The notes below the pieces were generated by a model, which saw only the letters and a list, made by a program, of their open reading frames with translations, made no database searches and was not told the DNA's origin. The translations under genes were made by a program, and so were the position numbers. A DNA stretch of 64,000 nt, taken from assembly GCA_013399855.1 (NCBI GenBank), contig VXAY01000172.1:4349957-4413956 (forward strand). Direction: 5' to 3'. Every line of letters begins with the position of its first letter. Positions within the stretch are counted from its first letter, which is position 1. The DNA is from Oxyruncus cristatus (taxonomy: Eukaryota > Chordata > Aves > Passeriformes > Cotingidae). Of this stretch, positions 26,601-37,690 are shown one piece after another.

Positions 26601-29600
26601 CTGGGATGGAAATTAATCTTCCTTGAGTTGTTCTAAACAGTCAACTGATAGGAGATTTCTTTGATCTCATTCAGTTTAAATTGATTAATTCTGTTAGTTA
26701 CTCTGTTTGAACTGAGTTAGCAGGAATTCTCTGTGTGTTGCAGCATCCTTGATGGTTTGTCTTCTTGCATGCCAAACAAGTAAACTTGGTGAAGGATTTG
26801 AAGGGAGATGATGTCAATATAGTGTTTGCTGACTAAGACTGATGATGACTATCAGTGATAAATATCTGTTGAAATGATCAGATGTAATTTGTTTCTGTAC
26901 TTGGATTTTTCATTGAAACTGTCATTGGTTAAAATACATAAGCAGTCCTTGGAGCACAAACTCCTGTCTTCCTCTGCCAAGAATATACATAACCACTAAG
27001 CTAGGAAGATTTTCTCTCCTTTTCCCTCTGTCCTTTCCCCACCTTATGAATCTTGAATTCTACGGGTGGTAGTGGAATTACAGTAGAGTTCTTTAATGCC
27101 TGCTGGATCATGGAATTGTCATAAACCTAGGGAGGTCCCTCAAGTTTTAGACCATCTCCTTGTTCCTTGATGCCTGCTGAGAAGGTTCCGATTAACAGTA
27201 GTGTGGGACTAATCTTCTACCCAAAGTCTGGTTTTTTCCCAGTTAGCAGACTGAACCCTACAAGCTAGAGGAGATACTTACGGTGCTTGGGACTGTACAA
27301 ATAGACTGACGTACACTGAAGGATTTGCTGCATACTGAGGACATGGCTCCTTAAGGTTTGTCAGGCATCCTGAAATCTGCCTTTGCTCTGTCTAGCTTTC
27401 AGTCAAAAACAAAATTGATTTGTTATGCTCAAATGTTAACATTAAAAAAAAAAATCAGTGGCTCTTTCTGGAGAGAGGTATGAGAAATGAAACAATAAGA
27501 CATGTTGCAGCCACATCTTATTGTAGTTAGTCTTCAGGGTGATTTGTCTTTCCCATGTAGCTAGCAGGCACTTAAGCCAAAATAATTTCCAGAATAATTG
27601 CCAGAGCCCTCTGGTGATGGGATCCAGTTCTCTTGCATCCTGTCTGACGCAGGTTAGTCTCTGTTCTATAAAGATTACTTTAGAATGCCTTTCTATGACA
27701 CTGTAGCTCAGCTGGAAGTCAGCAGCTAACTGACTGAAGAAACCCTTTATGCACTAGGAAGGCAAAACATAATGACAAGTTCAGTACTCGCTTTTGGGGT
27801 AAATAGGTAATTTACCTGTTTTCAGTAAAATTCTTTCTTGCTGATGGTAAGGAAGGTTAAACTTTCTAAGGACCCATGTGAGTATATTACTATTTTTAAC
27901 ATTCAAGTGTAAAACTTACTTTGCACAAATATGTGTGTGAACAATAAATACAGCTCAGTAATATTTCCTAGCAATCAGATAAAATTACAGGACAGTGCAG
28001 TCCTGTAATGTGTTAGTCCAGTAATGTGTTAGGATCAGTGATCTCAAAGTGTGACTTGCTTGAACTGGAGCAGTCCCGGTGATAGGCTTTCTCCAGGAAG
28101 GTTAAAGATGTGGATTTAAATGTTTTTATGCAGAAGAAATAATTAGAGTCCTTTTTCCTTTATCCTGGGAGAGTCTTCCAATCATTGCATCATTATGTAA
28201 AATCTAGTGGAGACTTTTCTTCTATTTAGGTTTTAAAAGAAAGTGGTAACCATCTCTATCTTTTACATTGTTTGTTCTGCTAGCCTTCCAGAAAATCCAA
28301 ATAAACTCCCCTTAGGAGGAAAGTAAGGAAGGCTTATTTTCTGGATTAATTGGGCATAAGAATGCCATTAATGTTGAGCAGCATGGTGGGAAGCATGTTT
28401 GTGTTCAGAAGCAGAAAGCTTGTTAAAGAACACCAGTGGTGGAAACTGAGCCGCGCAGAAATGAAAATAAATAGCTTTTTTGGGATCAATATTTTGCATA
28501 TAAACACCTCTGTCCAGGTCAGATACAATGTCTATCCCCTGCACAGTGATATAAAAAAACCCAAAGTAGCTGACAAAGAGGTAACTCCAGAACTGGAGGC
28601 AACACATAAATGTCATGGAAGTACCATATTTGAGCCAGTTTGCCATGCTGAGAGGTCAGAGTTACCAGATGGAGTGTGCTGCTGTGAAGATCATATCCTC
28701 TCTACCTTCAGAACCTGGCAATATTTTTGTATTAGGCTGCACAATCTTACGCATGCAACATCTTGCTCTGAATTCCAGCATGACTCCTTATGTGGGGTTC
28801 TGCTGCGATGTACAGAGATATCCAAAATCCTTCACATCGGGATTACATCTAGATTTGCTAGCAGGATGCAGGACCTACTCCCTGTGAGCCTGCAAGTTAC
28901 AGACAAGGGATATATTTCCCACAAATCTACTTTACTAGTTACAGTACTGTGATCAAAGCTGACTTGCCTAAATATTCTAGGCAATTTTTGTAAATAAGAA
29001 AAATCATCAGATCTTCCCTCTGAAATAAAGAAGTTGCCAATGAGTCCCCAAGAATCTAGTGCAAATGTTCAGCCTGAGGCTTCCTTACTCACTACTTTTG
29101 TTGTCTTTCTTTCAATGAGATCCTCTTGCTGTATAAAGCCTTAGGTAAATTTTTTGAGTAGTAATCCCTTTAATATTCAAGTCATTATTAGAGAGAACAT
29201 GAAAAGCTAAGAAAGCAATAACTTCAGGAATTGGTTTCTTTATGGCTTTTCTATTAATTTTTTCCTGGCAATCGTGCTCATTAATTTGATATACTCTCAT
29301 TTGAAAAAAAAAAAAATCACAGAAAGTTTACATAAACTGTTATAGGGGGCCACTTATGCTATATCTGTTGCCAATACAAATAATTAAGAAAAATAATTAT
29401 GTTTATTGAAGAGTACCTTTTACACTAATGTAATGATTTTTTCATCATTTTACTTTGCACATTTACTTGATAGGGCAATTGATCTTTTTGGGCAGATTAT
29501 TATAAAAATATTAAGCTGCTGAGAATTTTAGAAATAGAGCAGCCTTTGTGTCCAGGCTTCTAAAATGGCATGGAAATTTTATAATATTAATTTTAGCTGT

Positions 29601-31782
29601 TTTATGTGAAGGGGTCATACAAAATAACTTTCTCACCAGTCACAACCCTAAGTGCGTCTGGTTCTACTTGATGCTTGGGGTATTACATCTGGGGTATATT
29701 TATATTTTCTGTGCAAAGAGGAAAATATGGGTCACTCTTGCCCCGTATTTTGTACCTATATTTTCCTTGGAGCTGGAGACCAGCTTTTAACATTCCTCTT
29801 ACCAACTGAAAATAAAACAGAAAACTGTACAAAACCGTGTAAAATTTCCTTACTTTCTTCACATCAGTGGCAGGGCACAACTGAAAGACCATATTTCTAG
29901 CAAAAATATATAGATTAGCAGGCACTTTAAAGCTGAAAATATGAGTATGAACCTGTAGCCTGTTTTCCTGCCAACACAGTCCATAGCTGCCAGTCAAAGA
30001 TTAAACCACCAAGCCCTCAATTTGAAGATCTACACTTTAAAGAAAATAGAAGGCAGTGTCTTCAAGGGTGGAAATGCTGAGCAGTGCCAATGCCCAATGC
30101 ATCTGAATGGCAGCAATATATGCTTCTTCTTGCTGCCCAAGTTTTTTATGAAAGCTGGGCTCTGTTCACCCAGCTTCCAGCCTGCCTGGTTAGTGGCATC
30201 TTTATCACAGCAGAAAGAACAACCCTTAGAACAAATTATCGAATTAAAAAAAAAAAAAAAAAGAAAAAAAAAGACTACCAAATGCTATCTTCCTCTAAAA
30301 AACTTGTAGCATCCTTTCCAGACATATCCCTATGTAGCTGCACATGTAGAGATTGCCAGAAAACAGTCTCTGGTGTACATTTGAAAATAATTCATAGATT
30401 TCATTACACTTTCTCTTAGGGCTGAAGCCAGGTAGAGTAAGCCTGGTGTTTTTAAAACATAGATGATACTTAATGTTCTCCTTTTTCATCTCCTCATTCG
30501 TATTCTTTATTTCTGCTAGCAAGTTCTTTCATTATCCCCGCATGATACTTCTTTAGTATTTCCTGGGCTATTTTCTCTTCTCTTGTTTTTGGTTTGTTTT
30601 GTTTCTTCCAAATCTTATTTGTGGATTACTCTAAAAGAAAAGCACTAATGTTATTTTAGGTGGTTTCCAGTGTCCTCTGTCTGTATTTGATTTTATTTAC
30701 AGATTGTTCTGTCATAGGTCTGTGTCACTAATTCCAGAGTTCCCTAAAATGTGGATACAATACTTTACAAATAAAAAAAATCAAGTCCTCAGCTCCTCAA
30801 GACATAGTTTAAAAGTAAGCACCTGCTTAGTTACTACTTAGTAAATTAGTTACAGGAAAACTGCCTTTAGAGTCAGCCATTCTTGTCAGGCCTGAGGTGC
30901 GCAGTCTTCTATGTATGTTTTTGTCTTTCAAAATAGTCTCTGCCTTTTTCAGTCTGCAAAAACAATACAGAGATTAGGTTTCCATCTCGTAAGTCATCCA
31001 GTAGCACCATGAAAATCAGTTGCATGATTGGTACTAGTGGGTGTGGACAGACGGATATTCCCGTTGTCAGTCTCCAGTTTTGAAGAGACCACAGCTACAA
31101 AAAAATAAAAAACAAACTACAAACCATCAATTTTGTAGAACATTTTGATGATTACAGAGAAACATTTTGTAATCATCCCACAGCACTACTAGCTGTCCCT
31201 CAAGGAGATCAGTAATTCAAAGTAGTAGTAAGGTTTTCTTGTGCATAAATAATCCATAATAAAGTTGACATATGGCAATTCACATTTATCATTGATGAGA
31301 ATGGCATTGACAGTTAGTTATAATTGTTGCTTCAAAGCTGTCCAAGCATAATAGATTTGTGAAAACAAATATGAAAGAACAGTGGCAGAACATGTGAGAA
31401 ATAAATCCCATTAGGTCCAGTAACACGACACAGGCAGGGAGGAAACCCACTGGGAGATTTGCAAGTCAGTAAAGAAAAATACACATTCACAATATTAATT
31501 ACAACAGTGAATACTGTATGGGTTCTAAAACAACTTCCCACTTGCTGCAAGTGGAAAAATAGATAAAAATTACTAGTGAGGGAAAGAATTAGAACCTAAT
31601 TAAAACTGACAACTGAGTTGTATGAAAATCGATGGGCACATGTAAACATTTTTTCTAGTAATTGATGAGGTGAGAAACAATGGCTTTTCTGCTGAATAAA
31701 TAATTTGTCACACTGTAGGACAGACACTCATGCTAGATATAATATTTTGCTAGTGAGATAAAACTCATTAGTACTGTGGTGC
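17649..31782. other. Non-coding AT-rich DNA, no gene recognised
   Basis: Nothing here can be assigned to a protein family. A 200-codon + strand frame at 28,350-28,952 is the longest outside the CpG island; it shows no known domain, and neighbouring frames on both strands are open for similar stretches. A GC-richer patch with several CpGs lies at about 24,830-25,060. Simple repeats include an A-run at 23,482-23,498 and an A-rich tract at 30,246-30,272. Functional non-coding elements could be hidden here but cannot be told from neutral DNA in one sequence. Confidence 0.75.
28005..28032. repeat. Short tandem duplication, period 16
   Basis: The 12-mer gtaatgtgttag occurs at 28,005 and 28,021 in tandem. 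It is a small duplication with no associated gene. Confidence 0.8.
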
Positions 31783-32575
31783 GGTTGACAAGCTGGAGGG
31801 AAGGAATGCCGTCCGGAGGGACCTTGTCATGCTTGAGAGGTGAACTGATGTGAACCTCAGAGAGTTCAACAAAGCAAAGTGCAAAGTCTACACCCGGGTC
31901 ACAGCAATCCCACACAGAGGCTGGGCGGAGAATTGATTTAGAACACCCCTGCAGAAAAGGACTTGGGGAGGATAGGTGGTGAAAAACTCAACATGAGCCA
32001 GCAGTGTGCACTCACAGCCCAGAAAGCCAACAGAATTCTGGGCTGCAGCAAAAGGAGTGTAGCCAGCAGGTTGAAGGAGATGATTCTCCTTCTGTACTCA
32101 GCTCTTGTGAGACCCCACCTGGAGTACTGTTTACAGTTCTGGTGTTCCCAGCATAAGAAGCGCATGGAACTGTTGGAGCAAGTCCAGGTAAGGCCACAAA
32201 GCTGATTAGGGAACTAGAACACCTCCCCTGTGAAGATGGGCTGAGAAAGTAGAGGCTGTTCACCCTGGAGAAGAGAAGTTTGCCTGGACAACTCACAGCA
32301 GCCTTCCCGCATCTCAAAGGGGCCTACAGGGAAGCCAGAGAGGGAATCTTCATCAAGAACTGTAGCGATAGGACAAGGAGTAATGGGTACAAACTGAAAG
32401 AGAGAAAATTTAGGTTAGATATTAGGAGGAAATTTTTTACAATGAAGGTGGTTAGACGCTGGAACAGGTTGGCCAGGGAGGTTGTGAATGCCTAAGCCCT
32501 GGTAGTGTTCAAAGCCAGGTTGGATAAGGCCTTGCCCCTTTCAACCCTTAGCATTCTATAGTTCTATGATTCTGT
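31783..32575 (+). mobile_element. CR1 LINE, 5'-truncated, sense orientation
   Basis: This is a second, longer CR1 3' fragment. It enters the reverse-transcriptase ORF further upstream than the first copy (ggttgacaagctggaggg onwards). It keeps an uninterrupted reading frame of about 70 codons at 31,985-32,203, including [20 protein letters not shown] and [13 protein letters not shown], which are hallmarks of the CR1 C-terminal ORF. The 3' part shows the conserved gataggacaaggagtaatgg and tggaacaggttggccaggga boxes and ends with tandem TTCTATGATTCTGT-like repeats at 32,553-32,575. Compared with the usual CR1 end, roughly 60 bases just before the terminal motif appear deleted near 32,530. Other frames are broken, so the copy is dead. 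Confidence 0.95.
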
Positions 32576-35500
32576 AATACATATTCTAGTTGCACTGCAT
32601 ATGCTTAACTCATTTCCCAATGTGAATTAAAAGTGATCACATGTTTTTAAATAGGAGGACTGCTTTAAGGCTTTCCCAGTTTCAGAGGCAGATGAGGGCT
32701 GAGTATCACTTAGCTACAAGTGTCTCCTGCCCGTTGCCTTGTCTTTGCCCTCCTGGTGGGAGGGTGTGCTTTCAGCATGGTCACTGGGAGCAGACAAGTG
32801 TCCTTACTGCTTGCAAAGAATGTGCTCTGTCTTCTCATTTGCTCAAAAGAGAAGCAGGCTGTATGCCATTAGTTTCTCGTTCAGTTTAAATTCCCATAGC
32901 AGGATATTACTAATGGTTTAATGGCAGAATACAGTGACATGGCATGGCCTTAATGTCATAATTATCCATAAAGAACGGACAGAAATCTTTTAATGTCTCC
33001 AAAGAAGTCAAGAGACAAGTAATTTGTTAAGTTCTGCTGAATAAGTAAAATGAGCCTTAAAATTAACTTACTAAATAAGTCCAGTAGTATTTCTGCTAAG
33101 CTTTCTTGTAATAAAACTTAGCAGTAGCAAAGGTTTATCCTTGACTCTAACTGGGTGTATAGTTTGGCTAAATTTGAACGCAGAGGTTTCATGCTTTCAT
33201 GTCATGAGGATGAGGGGAGGATGCTGTGTTCACAGCAAGGCCCAAAGCCTATAGTAATGCACTGTCTGATCAAAGGTCCAGGTCCCCTGTGGCAAATTAA
33301 ATGGGAGCCATTTGAAGAAGCTGCTGTTGAAGTCAGCAAGGCAAATGACCTCACTGGAACCCTTGCCATAACAGTCCTTTGGGAATGTAGAAATCCTTGG
33401 CAAGTAAGTAAGAATGAAGAAGGCTGGAACATGTGGTGCCTCCCATTACAAATCTGGTTAAAGAAGAAGAGCATTTATTGCTCCTAAAGGTGAAGGCTTA
33501 GCAGAAGCCTCTTGCTCTGGGCATAAGACAAGTGTTCTTCGTGGCCTTCCAGGGAGCGGATGGCTCCTACAACTAGAAAGAGAAAGTGTCAGAGAAAGGT
33601 AAGAATACTTTTTACATAGAATTTTTAAATTGGTCTTTTGAGGGTAATATTTTTCTGGAATAATTATTTCCTTGCAAGTGACCTCCTGTCCTGTCAAAGC
33701 TACGTTTAGATCATCTACAGCTGTTATTTCTATGAATATGTGATTACTACGTTTATCATGTAACTGACTTCCTTTGCATGTTGCATGCCTGTCTCTCTTG
33801 GCTGAGCCTACTTTCAACATTTCAAAGAGCTGAGCAGCTTCCAGCAGCCACCGTCTGTGAGTATTGTGGTCAGCTCAAACTCATGCCAATACAATTTCAG
33901 ACAGCATTTGACAGTCCTGTACTTTGTGATTTTTTCTCATGTTAGTATGAAATACACAGACCTGCTTATACTTAATCTTAGAAACATTTTTTTTTCCAGT
34001 TTGTTCAGATAAATCTCTTCAGCTCAGCAGCAAACCCATTTGCTTGCAAGGCTGGAGCTCTGTGCTGTAGCCCTTTCACTACTTAATCTTGTCCATGTTG
34101 GTTGGTGGGAAGTTTTGACAGTGATGTGCAGCATTTAAGTGTGTTTGTTTACTAAAGCTCAGGCCTGATGTGTCAAACTAGTCAAATGTCAGTTCCAAAT
34201 TTGAGGGCAAAATGGTCCCACACAATATTCAAACAATGTGTGGTATATGTTACCAAAAAATATTGGAGGGCACAACTCCATAATGGAAATGCTGGTGCTA
34301 TGTAAGGCCTCCAGAAAGTAGGAGTTGCTATACATGGTAGTTTTTGTTGTAGAACACAAAAAGAAAAACTGGTTTTCTTGATGGATTTGAAGATATCTGT
34401 CACTGCTGTATGCGGAGTGTTTATATCCCTGGTAGAAGTGAGAATGCATAGCCCAAGTCCTCTCTAAGTAAGGGGTAAGCTCCAGCTGAGAACTGCATCT
34501 GGGATCACAATAGGTGGAAAATATCAGCCAACTGAAAGTAGATGTTGGAGATATTTACTAGGTAATTAATGGAAATAACTATTTTCACAGAGACCGCTCT
34601 TCAACTGTGAAAGTTAAGGCACCAGTGCAGTCACTTCTGGAGTGGATCTCAAATGGTTTCTGCCTATTGGGTGGAACGCCTAAATTTAAGGCCTGCTGCA
34701 AACCCTCCTGATTTCAATTTGTAGGCAATGAGTATGAGACTTTTTCAGCTTTAAGTAACAATTCCTTCACTCAAGGAAAAACAGAATCTCGTTCCAAATA
34801 TTTAGATTGCTAAACAAAGGCATATAGTACTATTTTCCACAATATTTTATACAGACACAGGTTCTGCTTAGAGGTAAATTTTCATGCCTGTTTTCCCATA
34901 GGGTGTTGGAAGAAATCCTGTCAAGTGATTCTTTTCCATGAGATGGGAAGAGGCAGTGTTTACATGGACTAATGATTAAGATATCTTTTGGGGAGAAAGG
35001 GGGATATAAAAAATATCATCAAGAATTCCTTGAGCGAGGGAGTATCAATAGTCCGAAGTAGACATTTCGCTTCTGTTGTTTGAGGACTGGGACCGTGTCG
35101 ATGAAGTCAACCGTATGACTGAAGGTGTGCTTGCAAGAGTTTCTTGGACTGGGCCCAGAGGCTCTCGTTAACTCGACAACTGCGCTGCTGGTTCACAGCA
35201 ATGTGGAGCAATGAGCTACAGCTTGCACTGAAATAGCAGAGGCAGCTTCCTGCCCTGTGCAGCATCTTGTGGAGATGTGTGGACACACTGGGGGAGATTG
35301 GTGTGATTGATGTTGCTGAAATTGGAGTCCTAAGGAACTCAATATTACACTCATTTGTATTATGTCACACTGATATGGAGAAGCGTTAAAATAAGTGACT
35401 TCTAAAGTGTTTGCTGATGGTGCTGCTGATTTAAGCAGGATTATAGCCCATTAAACACCCGATGTATGGCTGTCTTTGGCTATTTTACAGATACAGTCTC

Positions 35501-35825
35501 TGGCTTTAAATGCTTGTGACTTATACCCATTTGTTATGGTGAGTAATTTTTTTAAGTGATTGCAGAGACTTTTAAGAGAATGGCTGTGGGAGCAGTTTTT
35601 GGTTACTCTTGGTAAATCATCTTCTGTCTTTTAGGCAAGTCTAGATGTTCAGTGCCCCAGTGTAAACAACTGACCCATGGATAGTGTCACTGGTGATAGA
35701 TGACCGGGAAATAGGGGAGTTAGCCCCCGGCAAAGATAGCAAGAATAATTTCAGGCTTTTTAGTGGCAGAAACCACAGTTGAAGCAGCATTTCTGATGTA
35801 TCTATCAAGACTGAAAGGGAAGAAG
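32576..35825. other. Non-coding DNA upstream of the CpG island
   Basis: No gene is recognised. A patch at about 35,030-35,330 has more CpG dinucleotides than its surroundings (for example gggaccgtgtcgatgaagtc) and could be a distal promoter or enhancer element, or old repeat. The rest is AT-rich, with open frames no longer than about 120 codons and no family resemblance. Confidence 0.7.
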
Positions 35826-36392
35826 GCGGTGCGCAGGCGGTGCGTGCGATAGGAGAGCAGCTACCATCCCTGACTCCTAGATCCCACCTAGTTAACTCCT
35901 TGCAGCAACACGCCAGGCTGCCAAGCACCGGGTTAAAATCAGGCCGACTCGGGAAGGACGGAGCCGCCTGGCCTCTCAGCCCCGCGCCGCTCTCCGGCGA
36001 GGGCCGAGGTCTCCCCGCTCCTTCTAATGCGGTGACATTTCGGACAGTTCAAAAGTTCACGGGGAGGCTCTGGCGAAGCAGCCGGGTGCGGGGCTGGAGC
36101 GGCGACCGCCGGCAGGTCCTGCCTCGCCAGCGGGGGTGGCCGGTGCCTTCTCCTCCTCTCCTCCCTCCTTCCCTCCTCTCGTTTCCAGGCGAGACCTTGA
36201 TCTCCGCAGGTACCGCTCTGTCTCCCCCGCCGCCTCCCCGCTCCATCTTTTCCCCGCGTCCCTGCAGCATCTGCCCGCCGCCCAGCCGGGTGCCAGCGCG
36301 GAGGGTCGCGCACCCCCGGCGGGCCGGGAGCGGCGAGGAGCGGCGAGGGGTTGCCCCCACCCGCCGGCGGGGGGCGCGGAAGGAGGCGCGGA

Positions 36393-36401
36393 GGGGCGGG
36401 G
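36393..36401 (+). promoter_or_regulatory. GC box (Sp1-type site)
   Basis: GGGGCGGGG inside the CpG island, about 450 bases upstream of the candidate start codon at 36,848. It matches the consensus Sp1/KLF site, though such sites are frequent by composition in GC-rich DNA. Confidence 0.5.
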
Positions 36402-36498
36402 GACACACACACAGCCAGCGGTGCGGCTGCCCCGCCGCCCCACAAAAGGCACCGCCGGGCTCGGGCTGCTCCGCACGCCCCGCGCAGCGGAGCACGCA

Positions 36499-36580
36499 CG
36501 GACACACACATACACGCACACGGGAGGGCACGGACACACTCGCACACACTCACACACACTCGCACACTCTCGCACACACG
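36499..36580. repeat. Imperfect CA/CACT microsatellite
   Basis: A run built of cacaca, tcgcac and tcacac units fills this stretch within the CpG island; a shorter CA run lies at 36,402-36,415. Such tracts can vary in length between individuals. If they lie upstream of the transcription start they are non-transcribed promoter sequence, otherwise 5' untranslated. Confidence 0.85.
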
Positions 36581-36588
36581 GGCGCGCC

Positions 36589-36616
36589 GCGATGTGCGAT
36601 GCGCGATGCGCGACGT
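36589..36616. repeat. Four tandem 7-bp CpG-rich units
   Basis: Four consecutive units read gcgatgt, gcgatgc, gcgatgc and gcgacgt. They follow an AscI-type ggcgcgcc palindrome at 36,581-36,588. This is a tiny minisatellite inside the CpG island with no evident coding role. Confidence 0.8.
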
Positions 36617-36847
36617 GAGGCACCTCGCACGCCCCGGGGCCGGGGGGAGCCGGCGGGATCCGCGTTGCCAGCCCGCCCGCCCCTGCCGCTCCCTCTCCTA
36701 CAGACCCATCCATCAGCCTCTTCCTCTCGGTCTGCTCCAGCCTTTCTTTTATTTTCCTTTTTTTCCCTTTCTTTTTTCTTTTTTTTTTTTTTTTAATATT
36801 TAATTTTTTTAATTTACTCTAACTGTATCTACCCAAGCCCTGAAAAA

Positions 36848-36884
36848 ATGCCTGCCCGTGGAGCGAGGAGAGGGCACCGGGTCG
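36848..36884 (+). CDS. KCNK2: Candidate KCNK2 first coding exon (12 codons plus one base)
   Basis: The ATG at 36,848 has an A at -3 and opens a frame reading MPARGARRGHRV, then one base G, then a donor gtaaat at 36,885. This phase is exactly what exon 2 needs: the G joins tg at 38,591 to make GTG (Val), giving ...RV-VAAPD. The longest human isoform has a short, arginine-containing N-terminus (MLPSASRERPGYRAG) before VAAPD, and the bird frame resembles it in length, charge and an R..GxR pattern. The transcript start and 5' untranslated part are not defined. Weak points are that the donor has A rather than G at +5, the peptide is too short for a firm homology call, and another first exon could sit in the nearby gap or upstream of the window. 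Confidence 0.5.
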
Positions 36885-36895
36885 GTAAATAAGAA
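36848..36895 (+). promoter_or_regulatory. KCNK2: Alternative donor: short uORF followed by junction-made start codon
   Basis: Eleven bases after the first donor lies gtgagt (36,896-36,901), identical to the consensus at +1 to +6, preceded by gaa. If this donor is used, the frame from 36,848 becomes a 14-codon upstream ORF ending in TAA at 36,890-36,892. The exon's last base A at 36,895 joins TG of exon 2 to form ATG, the start of the M-A-A-P-D isoform (411 residues in mammals). That start would have A at -3 and G at +4, a strong initiation context, only two bases after the uORF stop. The -1 A is not the donor consensus, but it is required for this start. Confidence 0.45.
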
Positions 36896-37125
36896 GTGAG
36901 TACGAGCACAATGGCGTGCCTCCCCGCTCCCAGCCCTGCGGATGCTGCATGCGCCCCTACTTCCCCCGCGCCGGACCCCGGGCTGCTCCCCACGCCGCCG
37001 CGGCGGCCCGGGGCCCCTTTGTACCTTGCCTGGCTCCTTCCCTTTCCCTTCCCAGTCCCGCTCGCGCCGCGCCCCGGCCCCGCCGCCGGCCGCCTCGCCC
37101 CCGCGCCGCTCCCCGCAGCGGAGCA

Positions 37126-37423
37126 NNNNNNNNNNNNNNNNNNNNNNNNNNNNNNNNNNNNNNNNNNNNNNNNNNNNNNNNNNNNNNNNNNNNNNNNNNN
37201 NNNNNNNNNNNNNNNNNNNNNNNNNNNNNNNNNNNNNNNNNNNNNNNNNNNNNNNNNNNNNNNNNNNNNNNNNNNNNNNNNNNNNNNNNNNNNNNNNNNN
37301 NNNNNNNNNNNNNNNNNNNNNNNNNNNNNNNNNNNNNNNNNNNNNNNNNNNNNNNNNNNNNNNNNNNNNNNNNNNNNNNNNNNNNNNNNNNNNNNNNNNN
37401 NNNNNNNNNNNNNNNNNNNNNNN
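37126..37423. other. Assembly gap (298 N) inside the CpG island
   Basis: 298 unresolved bases flanked on both sides by very GC-rich sequence, a typical place for assemblies to fail. Promoter sequence or an alternative first exon could be hidden here. Translations that run through this gap carry no information. Confidence 0.99.
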
Positions 37424-37456
37424 CGGGGGGGCTGTGCCCGACCCCCGGGTGCCCGT

Positions 37457-37466
37457 GGGGCGGGGG
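37457..37466 (+). promoter_or_regulatory. GC box (Sp1-type site)
   Basis: GGGGCGGGGG on the 3' side of the gap, still within the CpG island and upstream of exon 2. Same caution about composition as for the site at 36,393. Confidence 0.4.
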
Positions 37467-37690
37467 CCGGGACGGTGGGAGGCGGGACCGCGTGGAGTGC
37501 CCGGAGCCCAGCCCGCGGGCTGTGAGGGGTGTCCCTGGTCCCCGGCTGCCACCCTCCCTCTCGACCCCTTCTCCCGGCGCCGAGGTGTGTGTCAGAGCCC
37601 GGTGGGTGCCCACTCGGTGACTCTGCCAAGGGCCACCGCCTCCCCTGCAGGGACGTGTCCCACCTCCGCCGTCCTGAGGGAGACTTTCCT

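Larger units (their letters stand above)
35826..37690 (+). promoter_or_regulatory. KCNK2: CpG island, likely KCNK2 promoter region
   Basis: Base composition changes sharply here: the sequence becomes strongly GC-rich with dense CpG, in contrast to the AT-rich DNA on both sides. The island lies 0.9-2.8 kb upstream of KCNK2 exon 2 on the same strand, where a first exon is expected. It contains GC boxes (36,393-36,401 and 37,457-37,466), a CA-rich tract, a T-run at 36,779-36,796 followed by an AT-rich tract to about 36,825, and a candidate first exon around 36,848. The several 150-270-codon frames on both strands are compositional artefacts of GC-rich DNA; some simply read through the gap. The transcription start itself cannot be placed. 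Part of the island is missing in the gap. Confidence 0.85.

Noticed and set aside
28350..28952. 200-codon + strand frame
   Set aside because: No recognisable motif, no splice sites or initiation context that set it apart, and other frames in the same interval are open for 60-92 codons. Most likely chance; a coding-conservation test across birds would settle it.
35840..36796. 318-codon + strand frame and overlapping minus-strand frames of 150-218 codons
   Set aside because: Proline-, arginine- and alanine-rich translation of CpG-island DNA including a CA microsatellite and a T-run. No family resemblance, and long frames are open on both strands at once, as expected from low stop-codon density.
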